Shown here piece after piece: positions 43,322-52,476 of a stretch of DNA of 64,000 nucleotides. Source of the DNA: Candidatus Zixiibacteriota bacterium (GTDB lineage: Bacteria > Zixibacteria > MSB-5A5 > GN15 > FEB-12); the NCBI GenBank assembly GCA_034439475.1, contig JAWXAN010000048.1, positions 62,001-126,000 on the forward strand. Reading direction: 5' to 3'. The notes below the pieces were generated by a model, which saw only the letters and a list, made by a program, of their open reading frames with translations, was not told the origin of the DNA and did no database searches. Numbering within the stretch: the stretch's first letter is position 1; each line of letters opens with the position of its first letter. The position numbers were made by a program, and so were the translations under genes.

Positions 43322-44401
43322 TTACGGCTCTATTTTCTTCCCCAGCACGATCACCGGCGGAAAATATGAGATGTACGGATCGAAGGCATGGGTGATCTTA
43401 TTCTGGGCTAGCGGAATCTGAACCACTCGCCCGGGAAGACCGCCGGCGCCGTAGATATATTTTCCGTCGGGAGTCATAACTAAACTCGTGAGATTAATTG
43501 TTATAGTAGTGGCTCCTTCTTGGTAGGTCGTCGGGATTGAACCGCTTATGGCATCGCCCGGGATGGAATACTTCCACAGTTTCCCACTGCCAGGAGTAGT
43601 CAATCCACCCGGGTCGGCTTTGTACGCAGTTTGGCCGTCGGTACTTTTCATGAAATTCCCTATCGGAAAGTCATGCGGTGTAGCCAGGACGATGGCTTTA
43701 GTCAGCGTGTTGTATATATACGCGGCGCTCGCGTTTCCTCTAATCCCGTAGAAATAGATTCTATTTGCGGAGCTTACCGGAAGTAAATTGGTCACAGTAA
43801 TGGCTCCACCTGTTCCATCGACAATTGCCAAAGAATCGATAAAAGTCATAGTAAGATAATCATAACGGTAAATGAACGTGGCCGGAACGCCGAACGGGCC
43901 GGTTGTATAGAGAACTCCGTTTGCCGTATCAATCTGGCTGTATCCATTTGCCCGGTTAATGCTGTCGCCGAGAGTAAAATTGGACGGGTTGATTTCGTAA
44001 AAGAGAGACGGGGTAACTAAAAGCCCGAGGTTTCGTTGGTGGTCAAAGTGATATGAACCGCCAAACGGAAGAACGATTACTCTCGTGAGCGAATCAGCAT
44101 CATAGACAACTGTCGAATCGACTCCAATTCCTGAGATGAGCACACTTTGCATATCCGGCGTTATCGAGAGCGTGGTGAAGATATCCGGGATGGAATCGAC
44201 AACTCTGAGGACGGTGTCTGATGGAATATCAATTAGCGCAAGCCCTGTGCTGGTAAAAAATCCCGAGGTCAGAGCGTAAAGTTTATAGTGGTCGACTATT
44301 TCAGGCGGGGGGGGCGGATCGTCATCATTATCCACCGGATTCTTCTCACAACCTGCGCTCAGCAGCGTCAGAAATAAAATCGCAAGAGCCACCTGTCTCA
44401 T
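43322..44401 (-). CDS. Putative lipoprotein with propeller-like repeats
   Basis: The frame is open up to an ATG at 44479, but the ATG at 44401 gives a clean lipoprotein signal MRQVALAILFLTLLSAGC with the lipobox Cys at 18, followed by an acidic and proline-rich spacer (DNDDDPPPPP). The remaining 320 residues are beta-rich with repeated DTVLRVVDSIPD, DSLTRVIVLPFGG, MTFIDSLAIVDG and TPDGKYIYGAGG units, suggesting a surface beta-propeller. No enzyme motif seen. Neither candidate start has a clear ribosome-binding site. Acidic spacer after Cys fits surface-exposed lipoproteins of FCB bacteria. Confidence 0.78.
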   Translation of the reverse strand: MRQVALAILFLTLLSAGCEKNPVDNDDDPPPPPEIVDHYKLYALTSGFFTSTGLALIDIPSDTVLRVVDSIPDIFTTLSITPDMQSVLISGIGVDSTVVYDADSLTRVIVLPFGGSYHFDHQRNLGLLVTPSLFYEINPSNFTLGDSINRANGYSQIDTANGVLYTTGPFGVPATFIYRYDYLTMTFIDSLAIVDGTGGAITVTNLLPVSSANRIYFYGIRGNASAAYIYNTLTKAIVLATPHDFPIGNFMKSTDGQTAYKADPGGLTTPGSGKLWKYSIPGDAISGSIPTTYQEGATTITINLTSLVMTPDGKYIYGAGGLPGRVVQIPLAQNKITHAFDPYISYFPPVIVLGKKIEP

Positions 44402-44595
44402 GGACAGGTCTTTGAAACGGGCGAAAGCGATGGGTCGAACCCGAAGCAATTCGGGATTGAAGTTTTCAATGTTTATCATGCAATGAGAAGACGTGTCAGA
44501 GATTCATTTTGTTGATAGAATTAATATCTGATGTATTCACATATCTTGGGCATTTTCTGTGAACGCACTTTGGCATTCGTTCATTCGCTGCGGCC

Positions 44596-45843
44596 CTAAT
44601 CTTTCATGGATGTCAGGAATTTTGCATTACTCTTGGTCTTCCTCATTCTGTCAATCAGAAACTCCATCGCTTCGATTGGATTCATTTCGGCGAGGAATTT
44701 ACGCAGTATCCAGACCTTACTGAGCATTTCTTCGGGCATTAGCAGTTCTTCTTTACGAGTCGATGAGCGGTTTATATCCATCGCTGGGAAAATTCGTCGG
44801 TCTGCAAGACGGCGGTCAAGTACCAATTCCATGTTACCAGTTCCTTTGAACTCTTCAAAAATGACTTCGTCCATACGCGAGCCAGTCTCGATAAGGGCAG
44901 TGGCGATAATCGTCAGCGATCCGCCCTCTTCGATATTTCGAGCCGCGCCAAAAAACCGCTTCGGTTTGTGCAGAGCATTCGAGTCCACACCACCTGAGAG
45001 AATCTTACCGGAGTGAGGCACAACCGAGTTATGGGCGCGCGCAAGACGGGTGATGGAATCCAACAGAATGACAACATCGTGTTTATGCTCAACAAGCCGC
45101 TTGGACTTTTCCAGAACCATTTTGGCCACCTGAACATGCCGGTCGGCAGGTTCGTCAAATGTGGACGAAACGACCTCCCCTTTGACTGAACGGCGCATAT
45201 CGGTAACTTCTTCGGGGCGTTCATCAATGAGCAAGACGATAAGTTTCACATTCGGATGATTGGCGGTAATGGCCTGCGCCATTTTCTGCATGATAATTGT
45301 CTTACCAGCTTTGGGCGGCGAGGTAATAAGCGCGCGCTGGCCTTTTCCTATCGGACACATCAGGTCAATTATGCGAGTGGTCAGTTCATCTTCGCCAAGC
45401 TCCAGTTTGAAGGGATCGTAGGGATAGAGCGGCGTCAGGTTATCAAAGTGGGTCTTGTGCTTGACCACATCCGGATTATCGAAATTGATGGCTTCGATTT
45501 TAAGCAGGGCAAAATACCGCTCGTTGTCTTTTGGCTGGCGCACCTGTCCTGAAATGGTATCGCCGGTTCGGAGGTCAAAGCGCTTGATCTGCGACGGCGA
45601 GACATAGATGTCATCCTGTCCCGGGAGGTAGTTATAGTCAGAAGAGCGAAGAAAACCGTAGCCTTCTTCCATAATTTCCAGAACCCCCTCGGCATAAATT
45701 GCGCCGTTGGAGTTGGACTGGTTTTCCATCACCTTATAGATGAGTTCTGATTTGCGAAGTCCTGACACCCCGGGGATATCCAGATCCTCGGCGAGTTTCA
45801 ATAACTCTGCGATTGTTTTTGTTTTGAGTTCAACGAGTTCCAT
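44596..45843 (-). CDS. rho: Transcription termination factor Rho
   Basis: Hexameric RNA helicase. 415 residues: an N-terminal helical domain ([18 protein letters not shown]), a cold-shock-like RNA-binding domain with GYGFLRS near 63, then the ATPase core with Walker [13 protein letters not shown] near 176, [29 protein letters not shown] near 207, the arginine region [11 protein letters not shown] near 258 and [23 protein letters not shown] lies eight bases before the ATG. Normal length, without the long insert some phyla have. Confidence 0.98.
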   Translation of the reverse strand: MELVELKTKTIAELLKLAEDLDIPGVSGLRKSELIYKVMENQSNSNGAIYAEGVLEIMEEGYGFLRSSDYNYLPGQDDIYVSPSQIKRFDLRTGDTISGQVRQPKDNERYFALLKIEAINFDNPDVVKHKTHFDNLTPLYPYDPFKLELGEDELTTRIIDLMCPIGKGQRALITSPPKAGKTIIMQKMAQAITANHPNVKLIVLLIDERPEEVTDMRRSVKGEVVSSTFDEPADRHVQVAKMVLEKSKRLVEHKHDVVILLDSITRLARAHNSVVPHSGKILSGGVDSNALHKPKRFFGAARNIEEGGSLTIIATALIETGSRMDEVIFEEFKGTGNMELVLDRRLADRRIFPAMDINRSSTRKEELLMPEEMLSKVWILRKFLAEMNPIEAMEFLIDRMRKTKSNAKFLTSMKD

Positions 45844-45897
45844 AGTGAAATCCTAATTCTAAATACGATACATTACGTTTTCATAGTGAGGAGAGAA

Positions 45898-46236
45898 TCA
45901 ATCATCCGATAATTGTTCTATCGGAGCGTCTCCCCATAGTTTTTCAAGAGCATAAAAGCGGCGTGTAGGTTCAAGAAAGACATGGACCACGACGTCGATA
46001 TAATCCAACAATACCCAATTCCCCTCTCTCAGTCCCTCCCTATAGTTAGGGCTGTGTCCGAATTGGACCAAGCCGTCTTCAATTCCACGGGCAATAGATC
46101 GAACATGAACATCGGCGTCGCCCGATGCGACCACAAAGTAATCGCACACCGACGATATAGCTTTCAACTTGAGAATCTTTACGTCAAAACCTTTTTTGTC
46201 CAGCGCAAGTTTGCCAGCTTTCCGCGCCAGCATCAA
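45898..46236 (-). CDS. rsfS: Ribosome silencing factor RsfS
   Basis: 112 residues, binding L14 to keep 50S subunits apart from 30S in slow growth. The family pattern is clear: DKKGFDVKILKLKAISSVCDYFVVASGDADVHVRSIARGIEDGL at 13-56 and REGNWVLLDYIDVVVHVFLEPTRRFYALEKLWGDAP at 70-105. Downstream of a LytR_C protein gene by 26 bases. Confidence 0.94.
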   Translation of the reverse strand: MMLARKAGKLALDKKGFDVKILKLKAISSVCDYFVVASGDADVHVRSIARGIEDGLVQFGHSPNYREGLREGNWVLLDYIDVVVHVFLEPTRRFYALEKLWGDAPIEQLSDD

Positions 46237-46262
46237 AGGCGTAATTTTCTTTACTTTTACGC

Positions 46263-46793
46263 TCAGCTTTTTGCGCCCCGAGCGGGGAAGCGTCCGCTCA
46301 TCAAAAAATCTTTGCCAAGCACAAGGGTAGCCGAAATGTGCTCGCTATTCTGCTCGAGCTCCCGATAGATCACACAAGACGGATCGAGTCCAAGTCTGAG
46401 TGCGAGTTGTTCCGCGGCATCTCCGTTTTCCTCGCGAGAAATTATAAAAGATTTGGCCGCTTTTCGGATTTTGAATTGACTGGCTTCAACAACCGTCAAC
46501 TGCATGTCATTGAAATTCCGGCTTTGCAATTCCTGCGTGATTTGCTTTTCGAGGCCAGCCTGGCCGCTCGCATTCTCTATTTCCAAACGCACTGAGTATT
46601 GCGGAAGTTCAACTGAGCGGGTCATTCCCTTATTTACTGTCAGGCCGAAGTACGCAAAGTAACCACATACGAATAAAAAAAGCAAGCCGACAGTTAGATA
46701 TGAACACCAGATGAGTGTCTGTCTTTTATACCGATGTAATGCGCGCTGAAAATTAATAATGCTGATAGTGTGACCTGTATATTTATTGTGCAT
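46263..46793 (-). CDS. Membrane-anchored LytR C-terminal-domain protein
   Basis: 176 residues: cytoplasmic N-terminus, one membrane span (LIWCSYLTVGLLFLFVCGYFAYFGL, about 29-53) and a periplasmic LytR_C domain with VRLEIENASGQAGLEKQITQELQSRNFNDMQLTVVEAS and SCVIYRELEQNSEHISATLVLGKDFL. The domain occurs alone or after LytR-CpsA-Psr enzymes; here the enzyme is absent. Function unknown; perhaps cell-wall related. Co-transcribed with rsfS and, further on, rho. Confidence 0.78.
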   Translation of the reverse strand: MHNKYTGHTISIINFQRALHRYKRQTLIWCSYLTVGLLFLFVCGYFAYFGLTVNKGMTRSVELPQYSVRLEIENASGQAGLEKQITQELQSRNFNDMQLTVVEASQFKIRKAAKSFIISREENGDAAEQLALRLGLDPSCVIYRELEQNSEHISATLVLGKDFLMSGRFPARGAKS

Positions 46794-46862
46794 GCGATCA
46801 AAGAAAAAAAGGAAAGTCCGAACGGCCGGGAGCCGATCAAAAAGGAAGGTTCAAACGAGGTA

Positions 46863-47348
46863 TTATTCTGTAAATGCCGGGTTTGACCACCCGTAGTTTC
46901 CTCTGCTGTGATATGGTGTATACATTCCTTTGTAACTCTGGAAGCTGACCGACATCCGGAATTTTTCCGACGGATGATAATCAAGCGAGAATCCAGGAAT
47001 AATCGAAGCATCGCGCGGTCCTGTCGAGGAGCCAAATATCGCGCCGGTATTGTGCACCAATCCGAGATTCAGACTCATCGAGAGTTTAGGCGAAAAATCA
47101 TAAAACATTGTCGAGCGTAAAAGTCCAAGCGATCCCGAAGTATTGCCGCCCGAGAAAAATGAAACCGAATAGCTGTTGGAGAATCGGACCTTGGAGAAAT
47201 CAAGCAGGCCGGAGGGCGACAACGATGGCTTAATTCCCAGCGTGTTAGTCGAAGAAATCTGATTCAGACGACTGACATCAGCGCTTTGACTAAAGGCCGT
47301 TAGACCTAAAGTGAGCAGAAAACCCGCGTAAAATATTATTCTTTTCAT
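46863..47348 (-). CDS. Exported beta-rich protein of unknown function
   Basis: 161 residues with a clear signal peptide (KRIIFYAGFLLTLGLTAFSQS) and a mature part made of alternating aromatic/polar strands (FSNSYSVSFFSGGNTSGSLGL, MFYDFSPKLSMSLNLGLVHNTG, SFQSYKGMYTPY), which suggests an outer-membrane or surface beta structure. The run ends in NYGWSNPAFTE. I do not recognise the family. AAAGGA lies eight bases before the ATG, and two promoter candidates lie upstream. Confidence 0.72.
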   Translation of the reverse strand: MKRIIFYAGFLLTLGLTAFSQSADVSRLNQISSTNTLGIKPSLSPSGLLDFSKVRFSNSYSVSFFSGGNTSGSLGLLRSTMFYDFSPKLSMSLNLGLVHNTGAIFGSSTGPRDASIIPGFSLDYHPSEKFRMSVSFQSYKGMYTPYHSRGNYGWSNPAFTE

Positions 47349-47446
47349 AGGTTTATTCCTTTTAGTCTATCGAATCTCACAACAGCCGTCAATAAAAAAC
47401 TTTTGCGGCTATTCCTCTTTGGTATAGATTCGATTATCGACTACTT

Positions 47447-47455
47447 ATTATAACA
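47447..47455 (-). promoter_or_regulatory. Extended -10 promoter of the exported protein at 46863
   Basis: Minus-strand TGTTATAAT, a perfect extended -10, giving a leader of about 90 bases. A second candidate nearer the gene is TTGACG, 17 bases, TAGACT, ending 14 bases before the coding start; it would put the ribosome-binding site at the very 5' end of the RNA, so I prefer the extended -10 site. Confidence 0.45.
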
Positions 47456-47491
47456 CGTTAACTGGCCTAAAGGTGACCTAATTTTATAAAA

Positions 47492-48235
47492 TCAGGTTCT
47501 GTATACAAATTTCTCGGCTAGTTCTTCTAATTGATCCATTGAATTTACCCCTTGAACTTCATCGGGGTTTTCCGCTTGAACAATTGCAACTCGTAAGCCC
47601 TTGTCATTCAATATTTTGATGGTGTCAGTCAGGTAATACTCACCTTGGGCATTGTTATTTTTTAGCTCACCGAGGGCTGTAAACAATTTTAGGTTATCAA
47701 AGCAAAACGTGCCTGAATTAATTTCATTTATTTCCCTAATTTCATCCGAGGCGTCTTTGTGCTCCACGATTTTTGAAAGAAACTCGCCAGATTTATCCCG
47801 AATAATTCGGCCATAACCGTCAGGATCTTCAAAAATGGCAGACAGGCATGTTGCCGCGGCATGATTATCCTGATGTACGCGAAAGAGTTCTCTGATTGAA
47901 TTGATAGATAGAAATGGGACATCGCCGGCGGCAATCAAGGTTGTGCCCTCGAATTCTTCTAAAAGGTCCTTGGCCATCTGCACCGCATGTCCGGTCCCGA
48001 GCTGTTCTCTTTGCCAAGCAAAAGAGATTGGGTAATCGGCCAAAGCGGATTGAAGCTGCTCCCCCTTATACCCGATGACGACAACTATTTGCTCAAAGCC
48101 GAGCGGTATGAGTCGGTCGAGCAGGATTTTGATCATCGGTTTGCCGCCAATGTTGTGGAGAACCTTTGGTAAATCAGAATTCATCCGTTTGCCTTGACCA
48201 GCAGCGAGTATTATGGCGGCCTTTTTAGATGTCAT
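47492..48235 (-). CDS. GlmU-like nucleotidyltransferase lacking the acetyltransferase half
   Basis: 247 residues matching the N-terminal uridylyltransferase domain of GlmU: AAIILAAGQGKRMNSDLPKVLH at 6-27, QLGTGHAVQMAK near 83, LIAAGDVPFLS near 103 and GYGRIIRDKSGEFLSKIVEHKDAS near 140-163, plus EINSGTFCFDN. Full GlmU has 450 or so residues with a left-handed beta helix; here the chain ends cleanly after the first domain and no helix gene follows. It may make UDP-GlcNAc with an acetyltransferase elsewhere, or activate another sugar. A palindrome CCTAATTTTATAAAATCAGG (47477-47496) covers the stop. Confidence 0.87.
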   Translation of the reverse strand: MTSKKAAIILAAGQGKRMNSDLPKVLHNIGGKPMIKILLDRLIPLGFEQIVVVIGYKGEQLQSALADYPISFAWQREQLGTGHAVQMAKDLLEEFEGTTLIAAGDVPFLSINSIRELFRVHQDNHAAATCLSAIFEDPDGYGRIIRDKSGEFLSKIVEHKDASDEIREINEINSGTFCFDNLKLFTALGELKNNNAQGEYYLTDTIKILNDKGLRVAIVQAENPDEVQGVNSMDQLEELAEKFVYRT

Positions 48236-48283
48236 GAACCTTCATTCCTTTTTAGTGTGCGAAAATAGCAGGGGCAGATTTAG

Positions 48284-48634
48284 TTAATTGGTGGGTTTAT
48301 TCATCGAATCGACATGCACAACTGCCGGCGAAAAGCCAAGAGATAAGCTTTTATCAATTTGTGCGTATGCTATAATTATGATCAAATCCCCTTTTTGCCC
48401 TTTACGGGCAGTCGCTCCGTTTAGTCCGATAACCCCGCTACCTGCTTCTCCCTCAATAACATACGTCTCAAACCGCTCGCCGTTGTTGATATTGACGACA
48501 TGGACTTTCTCAAACTCTATAAGGTCGGCTTTACGAATCAACTCGGAATCTATGGTAATTGAGCCAACATAATTGAGGTCGGCCTGCGTCACAGTAGCGC
48601 GGTGAATTTTGGATTTACAGACAGTTATCAACAT
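48284..48634 (-). CDS. panD: Aspartate 1-decarboxylase PanD
   Basis: Pyruvoyl enzyme making beta-alanine for pantothenate. 116 residues with [23 protein letters not shown]; self-cleavage at Gly24-Ser25 in VGSITID would generate the pyruvoyl group. [23 protein letters not shown] is the conserved C-terminal strand. Downstream of panC and a Nudix gene, so beta-alanine synthesis and its use are in one operon. Confidence 0.97.
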   Translation of the reverse strand: MLITVCKSKIHRATVTQADLNYVGSITIDSELIRKADLIEFEKVHVVNINNGERFETYVIEGEAGSGVIGLNGATARKGQKGDLIIIIAYAQIDKSLSLGFSPAVVHVDSMNKPTN

Positions 48635-48761
48635 TCTTTTCTTCTAACATTGTGCTTCCTAAACAAGTTCGTCGAATATAGCATATTCGGTGGATGGCGC
48701 AAGCACCAAGGGGAAGGGGATTTTTTTCGAGCGTTCTATTTTGACTAACCAGCTGCGGCTA

Positions 48762-49241
48762 TTAGACCGGTAGCGCAATCCAGCTTGAAGCGGGAAAGCG
48801 CTCAAGTTCTTCCTGAAGTTCATTGAGAATGTGTACGAGGTTTTTCCAATTGACCTTTTGCTGGGCTTTTCGGTAATCCAGCCAAAAATACTCACAGTTT
48901 TCAGGACAAAGGGAAACTTTCGATTCCGAATTTACGATTGCGACCAAAACCGGAAGAAACCAAATCGAATCGGAATACGGCTCATAGAATTGGATAAGAT
49001 GTTCTGTCGTCCAAAGGCTGTTGGCAGTCAAACCAGTCTCTTCGGCAAGTTCGCGGATCGCGGTCCGGGTCACTGTTTCGCTGTCATCAGACATTCCCGT
49101 CACAAAACCGATCCGGCCGGGATAGGTCTCCGATTCCGAGCGTTTCACTATAAGAAATTTCCATCCCGTTTCATCTTTTGCCACGACAGCGATATTGACG
49201 CCCGGTGTCCGTAATCGCATATGCTGAGTTGGTTTAGTCAT
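48762..49241 (-). CDS. Nudix hydrolase, NudB-like
   Basis: 159 residues. The Nudix box is complete: GMSDDSETVTRTAIRELAEETGL near 49-71, matching Gx5Ex7REUxEExGU. The N-terminal strand VNIAVVAKDETGWKFLIVKRSE and the aromatic FYEPYSDSIWFLPVLVA region recall dihydroneopterin-triphosphate/dATP hydrolases (NudB). That would link it to folate metabolism, and its position between panC and panD could mean a pteridine or one-carbon connection, as KPHMT in pantothenate synthesis uses folate; this is inference. Between it and panD lies a 7-base inverted repeat, CGAATAT/ATATTCG (48673-48689). Confidence 0.88.
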   Translation of the reverse strand: MTKPTQHMRLRTPGVNIAVVAKDETGWKFLIVKRSESETYPGRIGFVTGMSDDSETVTRTAIRELAEETGLTANSLWTTEHLIQFYEPYSDSIWFLPVLVAIVNSESKVSLCPENCEYFWLDYRKAQQKVNWKNLVHILNELQEELERFPASSWIALPV

Positions 49242-49254
49242 TTCATGAAGAGAC

Positions 49255-50100
49255 TTAGAGAAGTTTCAAATTGTCGATCAGACGAACTCCGCGAATTCGA
49301 ACCGCCATTGACACATATGTGCCTTTGGCAATTTTTGGCGAAGAAGACAAAGTCTCAAAATCGGTGAAAGCTATGTAGTCAATTTCTGCTTCGGGAGATA
49401 TTTTCAGAATGACCTCACACATTTCTTGTTCGACCTTTGTTGCACTCAACTCTTCTGACCGCACAAGCATTTTGGCCGCCTGTAATGCCTGAAAGAGAGC
49501 CAGGGCTTCCTTCCTGCCTTCGGCATCAAAGTATGCGTTCCTCGATGACATGGCCAGGCCATCCCGTTCACGGACAGTAGGTGAAATTATATATTTTATC
49601 GGATAGCCCAAATCAGTCGTCATACGCTCAAGGACTCTAGCCTGCTGGAAATCTTTTTGACCAAAGACCACAAGATCAGGACGAGTGATATTAAACAGTT
49701 TCGCGACAATCGTTGTCACGCCGCGGAAATGATCCGGTCGCGCTGAACCTTCGAGGGTTTGGGTGAGCTTTTCGACGACAACATAGGTCTGAAAATCGGA
49801 CGGGTATATTTCTGAGACATCGGGAACAAAGACAATGTCTCCCCCCGCGGATTTTATTTTTCGGACATCCCCTTTTTCATCGCGCGGATAGCGAGACAGA
49901 TCTTCGGTAGGAGCAAACTGCGCCGGATTTACAAAAATAGTGGTGATAACAGTGTGCGTCTGTTTTTTTGCGCGTCGAATAAGAGAAAGGTGACCTTCGT
50001 GCAAATATCCCATTGTGGGAACAAGCCCTATACGCTTTCCTTCGGCAACCAGGCGCCGGGAGAGCGACTGCATTTTGGCAATGGAACGAATAATCTGCAT
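49255..50100 (-). CDS. panC: Pantothenate synthetase PanC
   Basis: Joins pantoate and beta-alanine using ATP. 281 residues with GLVPTMGYLHEGHLSLIRRAK at 25-45 (HxGH motif), TIFVNPAQFAPTEDLSRYPRDEKGD near 54-78, VVFGQKDFQQARVLERM near 143, and RERDGLAMSSRNAYFD near 180. Standard length and motifs. Confidence 0.97.
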   Translation of the reverse strand: MQIIRSIAKMQSLSRRLVAEGKRIGLVPTMGYLHEGHLSLIRRAKKQTHTVITTIFVNPAQFAPTEDLSRYPRDEKGDVRKIKSAGGDIVFVPDVSEIYPSDFQTYVVVEKLTQTLEGSARPDHFRGVTTIVAKLFNITRPDLVVFGQKDFQQARVLERMTTDLGYPIKYIISPTVRERDGLAMSSRNAYFDAEGRKEALALFQALQAAKMLVRSEELSATKVEQEMCEVILKISPEAEIDYIAFTDFETLSSSPKIAKGTYVSMAVRIRGVRLIDNLKLL

Positions 50101-50131
50101 TGGGTCTGCGATACTGGATTTTTCAGCAAAC

Positions 50132-51265
50132 TTATTCGGTCTTGATTGGTGACGTCACAATTTCGGGATTGACGTGCTCATCCACAAAAAACAGAGACTG
50201 CTCATCTCCAATCAGATGATTGTCTTTGATCTTGCGAAGCGCGGCATATCCTCGGGCCTGCGCAGCGGCGATAATTGCCAATCCATATCCAAGTACAGAA
50301 GCAAATATTATAAAGAGCACAACAGCCATCCCATAAGCCGCCGGTGTTTCGGCCCATCGCCGGGCAAATTCCGAGACTGAAAAAGAAAACGTGACACCGG
50401 GAAAGAGGCTGAAAACCGATGACACAAGCGCGGAGTTGTGCGGAAGGAGTGTCAGGCCTGACTGGGTTAAAGTCACAATTTTTTCTCCGCCGCCAAGCGA
50501 GACCGACCAGACCAAAAACATGACAGCCCGGTAGGCGAAGTAGGCGAAGACGAACATTGAGACTTTGGCCGCGGCGAGTGAATAAAGAGTATATCCCAGC
50601 CATCGAATCGGCTGGCGGATAATAATCGAGAAAGTCTCAAGTATTGCGGTGAATGTCTCACCCTGCCTTTCAGCCGCTGAAACTGCTGGCAAAAGAAGAA
50701 TGCTTGCGACACATACAAAGAGTATAAAAATAACAAAAATTGTAATTATAAAACCAGGGAATATGAAGAAAAGCAAATAGAGCCAGTCGCCCAAGTACGG
50801 GATGCGTGTGATCAATCCAAAAAGGAATAATAAAAATATTACAAATCCCACAAAGAGAACTATCGAAAGCTCAGAGAGAAATATCTGAGACATTCTTTGG
50901 CGGGTGAATCGCAGAACCTGGCGGATGCTCATAAATCGATTTCCGCGAATAAGTTCTATATTAAAAGCCGCGATGGCAAACATTCCGAGCATGATGACAA
51001 AGACCGACACGCCAATGCCGCTGTAGTAAACACTTCGGGCAAGGCTGCTTTCAAAGGTATGATAGTCAAATGGAAGCAATCCGTATACTGAGAAGGCCGA
51101 TGAGAGCGGCTGATAGTCTACAGCCAACGCGCTGTAAGTGAAAAGATTGTAAACCACAAGCGACAGCAATAGAAACAGGGTCATAGTCGCTATCTGTTTT
51201 GCTGACAGCGCTTTTGCCGGAGCCCACAAAACATCATGATAATTATAATGGGGTTTGGATTCCAT
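50132..51265 (-). CDS. Polytopic membrane protein of unknown function
   Basis: 377 residues with about six membrane segments (TLFLLLSLVVYNLFTYSAL; SGIGVSVFVIMLGMFAIAAF; LSIVLFVGFVIFLLFLFGL; LYLLFFIFPGFIITIFVIF; a segment near 240; MAVVLFIIFASVLGYGLAII) and a cytoplasmic stretch IELIRGNRFMSIRQVLRFTRQRMSQ. I do not recognise the family. GGAG lies nine bases ahead of the ATG. It sits between the exopolysaccharide genes and panC, so either set may be its partner. Confidence 0.75.
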   Translation of the reverse strand: MESKPHYNYHDVLWAPAKALSAKQIATMTLFLLLSLVVYNLFTYSALAVDYQPLSSAFSVYGLLPFDYHTFESSLARSVYYSGIGVSVFVIMLGMFAIAAFNIELIRGNRFMSIRQVLRFTRQRMSQIFLSELSIVLFVGFVIFLLFLFGLITRIPYLGDWLYLLFFIFPGFIITIFVIFILFVCVASILLLPAVSAAERQGETFTAILETFSIIIRQPIRWLGYTLYSLAAAKVSMFVFAYFAYRAVMFLVWSVSLGGGEKIVTLTQSGLTLLPHNSALVSSVFSLFPGVTFSFSVSEFARRWAETPAAYGMAVVLFIIFASVLGYGLAIIAAAQARGYAALRKIKDNHLIGDEQSLFFVDEHVNPEIVTSPIKTE

Positions 51266-51318
51266 TATCTAAATCTCCGCCAATACCCCCTCAAAGTCAA
51301 GCTCTATGAACTCACTTA

Positions 51319-52476
51319 CTACCGCCGGTATTTGGCTATGACAGCCGAGAGAGCGTCGCATACGGTGTCAACCTGAGCCAAAGTCAGGTCGGGATACATT
51401 GGAAGAGAGAGCACACTTCGTCCGGCTTGAGCAGTGTTCGGAAGATTTTTGCCTGAGTAACCAAGCGCGCGATAGAAGGAGAACTCATATATCGGCCGGT
51501 AGTGAATGCCGCATTCGATACCATGAATTGACATTTCATAAATGAATTGGTCGCGTGAGATTTTTAGGGAATCAAGTTTGAGGCGGATAATATAGAGATG
51601 CCAACTGTGGTTAAATCCTTTCTTCAAGAACGGCAGGGAAAGACAATCAGAATACACTGCGAGATTTTTGGCATACCTCGCTGCGATAGTCTCACGTTGT
51701 TTCTGTCGTTTGGCAAATTGCCTCATTTGTCCGAGTGCTACTGACGCGTGTATGTCGCTCAGGTTGGCTTTGGAGCCCAATGCCGAGACATCGTAGGCGG
51801 CTTTACCGGCTTTTTGTCTTTGAAAGGCATTGGCGGTCATGGCATGACGGGACAGCAGGCGAACACGCTCGATCAACTGCTTATTTGTCGAAGCGACAAT
51901 TCCTCCTTCGCCTGAAGTCAGGTTTTTGGTGGCATGAAGCGAGTAGACGGCAATATTGGCAAGTTGCGCGATGGATTTGTCGTTTACAGCCGAAGCAAGA
52001 GCGTGTGACGAATCTGAGAGGATCGGCAGTAAATGTTTCTTTCCGACAGTTCGCAGGGCTTTGTAATCGCACGGGAAACCGGCGAGATCGACCGCCAGGA
52101 TACAGGCAGTTTTCCGGTTGATTTTCTTCTCGATCAACGCCGGACCGATAGTGAGGGTTTCAGGATCAATATCGACAAAAACAGGTTTTGCTCCGCAGTG
52201 GAGTATAACTTCAGTTGTCGCGACAAAAGTAAAAGGCGTGGTAATGACCTCGCTCCCTTTCGAGACGCCAAGAGCCTGAAGCGCCAAGAGCATCCCAGAT
52301 GTCGCCGAGGAGACTGCGGCCACATGGCGAACTCCGAGTAATTCTCCGATCTCTTGTTCGAGCCGATCTGCTTTTGAGCCGGTCGTCAGCCAGCCGGATT
52401 TGAGCGTGGCTGTGACTTCGCGGACTGCCTCCGGGCTTACGGTCAGATTAAAAAGCGGAATTTTAGGCTTTTTCAT
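51319..52476 (-). CDS. DegT/DnrJ/EryC1/StrS-family sugar aminotransferase
   Basis: PLP enzyme of 385 residues. Signatures are VAAVSSATSGMLLALQALGVSKGSEVITTPFTFVAT near 52-87, PVFVDIDPETLTIGP near 97, a PLP aspartate region DLAGFPCDYKAL near 131, and the Lys in VYSLHATKNLTSGEGG near 188. Such enzymes aminate keto-sugars on nucleotide carriers (as in WbpE, PglE, VioA). Substrate undetermined. Start overlaps the glycosyltransferase at 52463 by 14 bases. Confidence 0.92.
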   Translation of the reverse strand: MKKPKIPLFNLTVSPEAVREVTATLKSGWLTTGSKADRLEQEIGELLGVRHVAAVSSATSGMLLALQALGVSKGSEVITTPFTFVATTEVILHCGAKPVFVDIDPETLTIGPALIEKKINRKTACILAVDLAGFPCDYKALRTVGKKHLLPILSDSSHALASAVNDKSIAQLANIAVYSLHATKNLTSGEGGIVASTNKQLIERVRLLSRHAMTANAFQRQKAGKAAYDVSALGSKANLSDIHASVALGQMRQFAKRQKQRETIAARYAKNLAVYSDCLSLPFLKKGFNHSWHLYIIRLKLDSLKISRDQFIYEMSIHGIECGIHYRPIYEFSFYRALGYSGKNLPNTAQAGRSVLSLPMYPDLTLAQVDTVCDALSAVIAKYRR

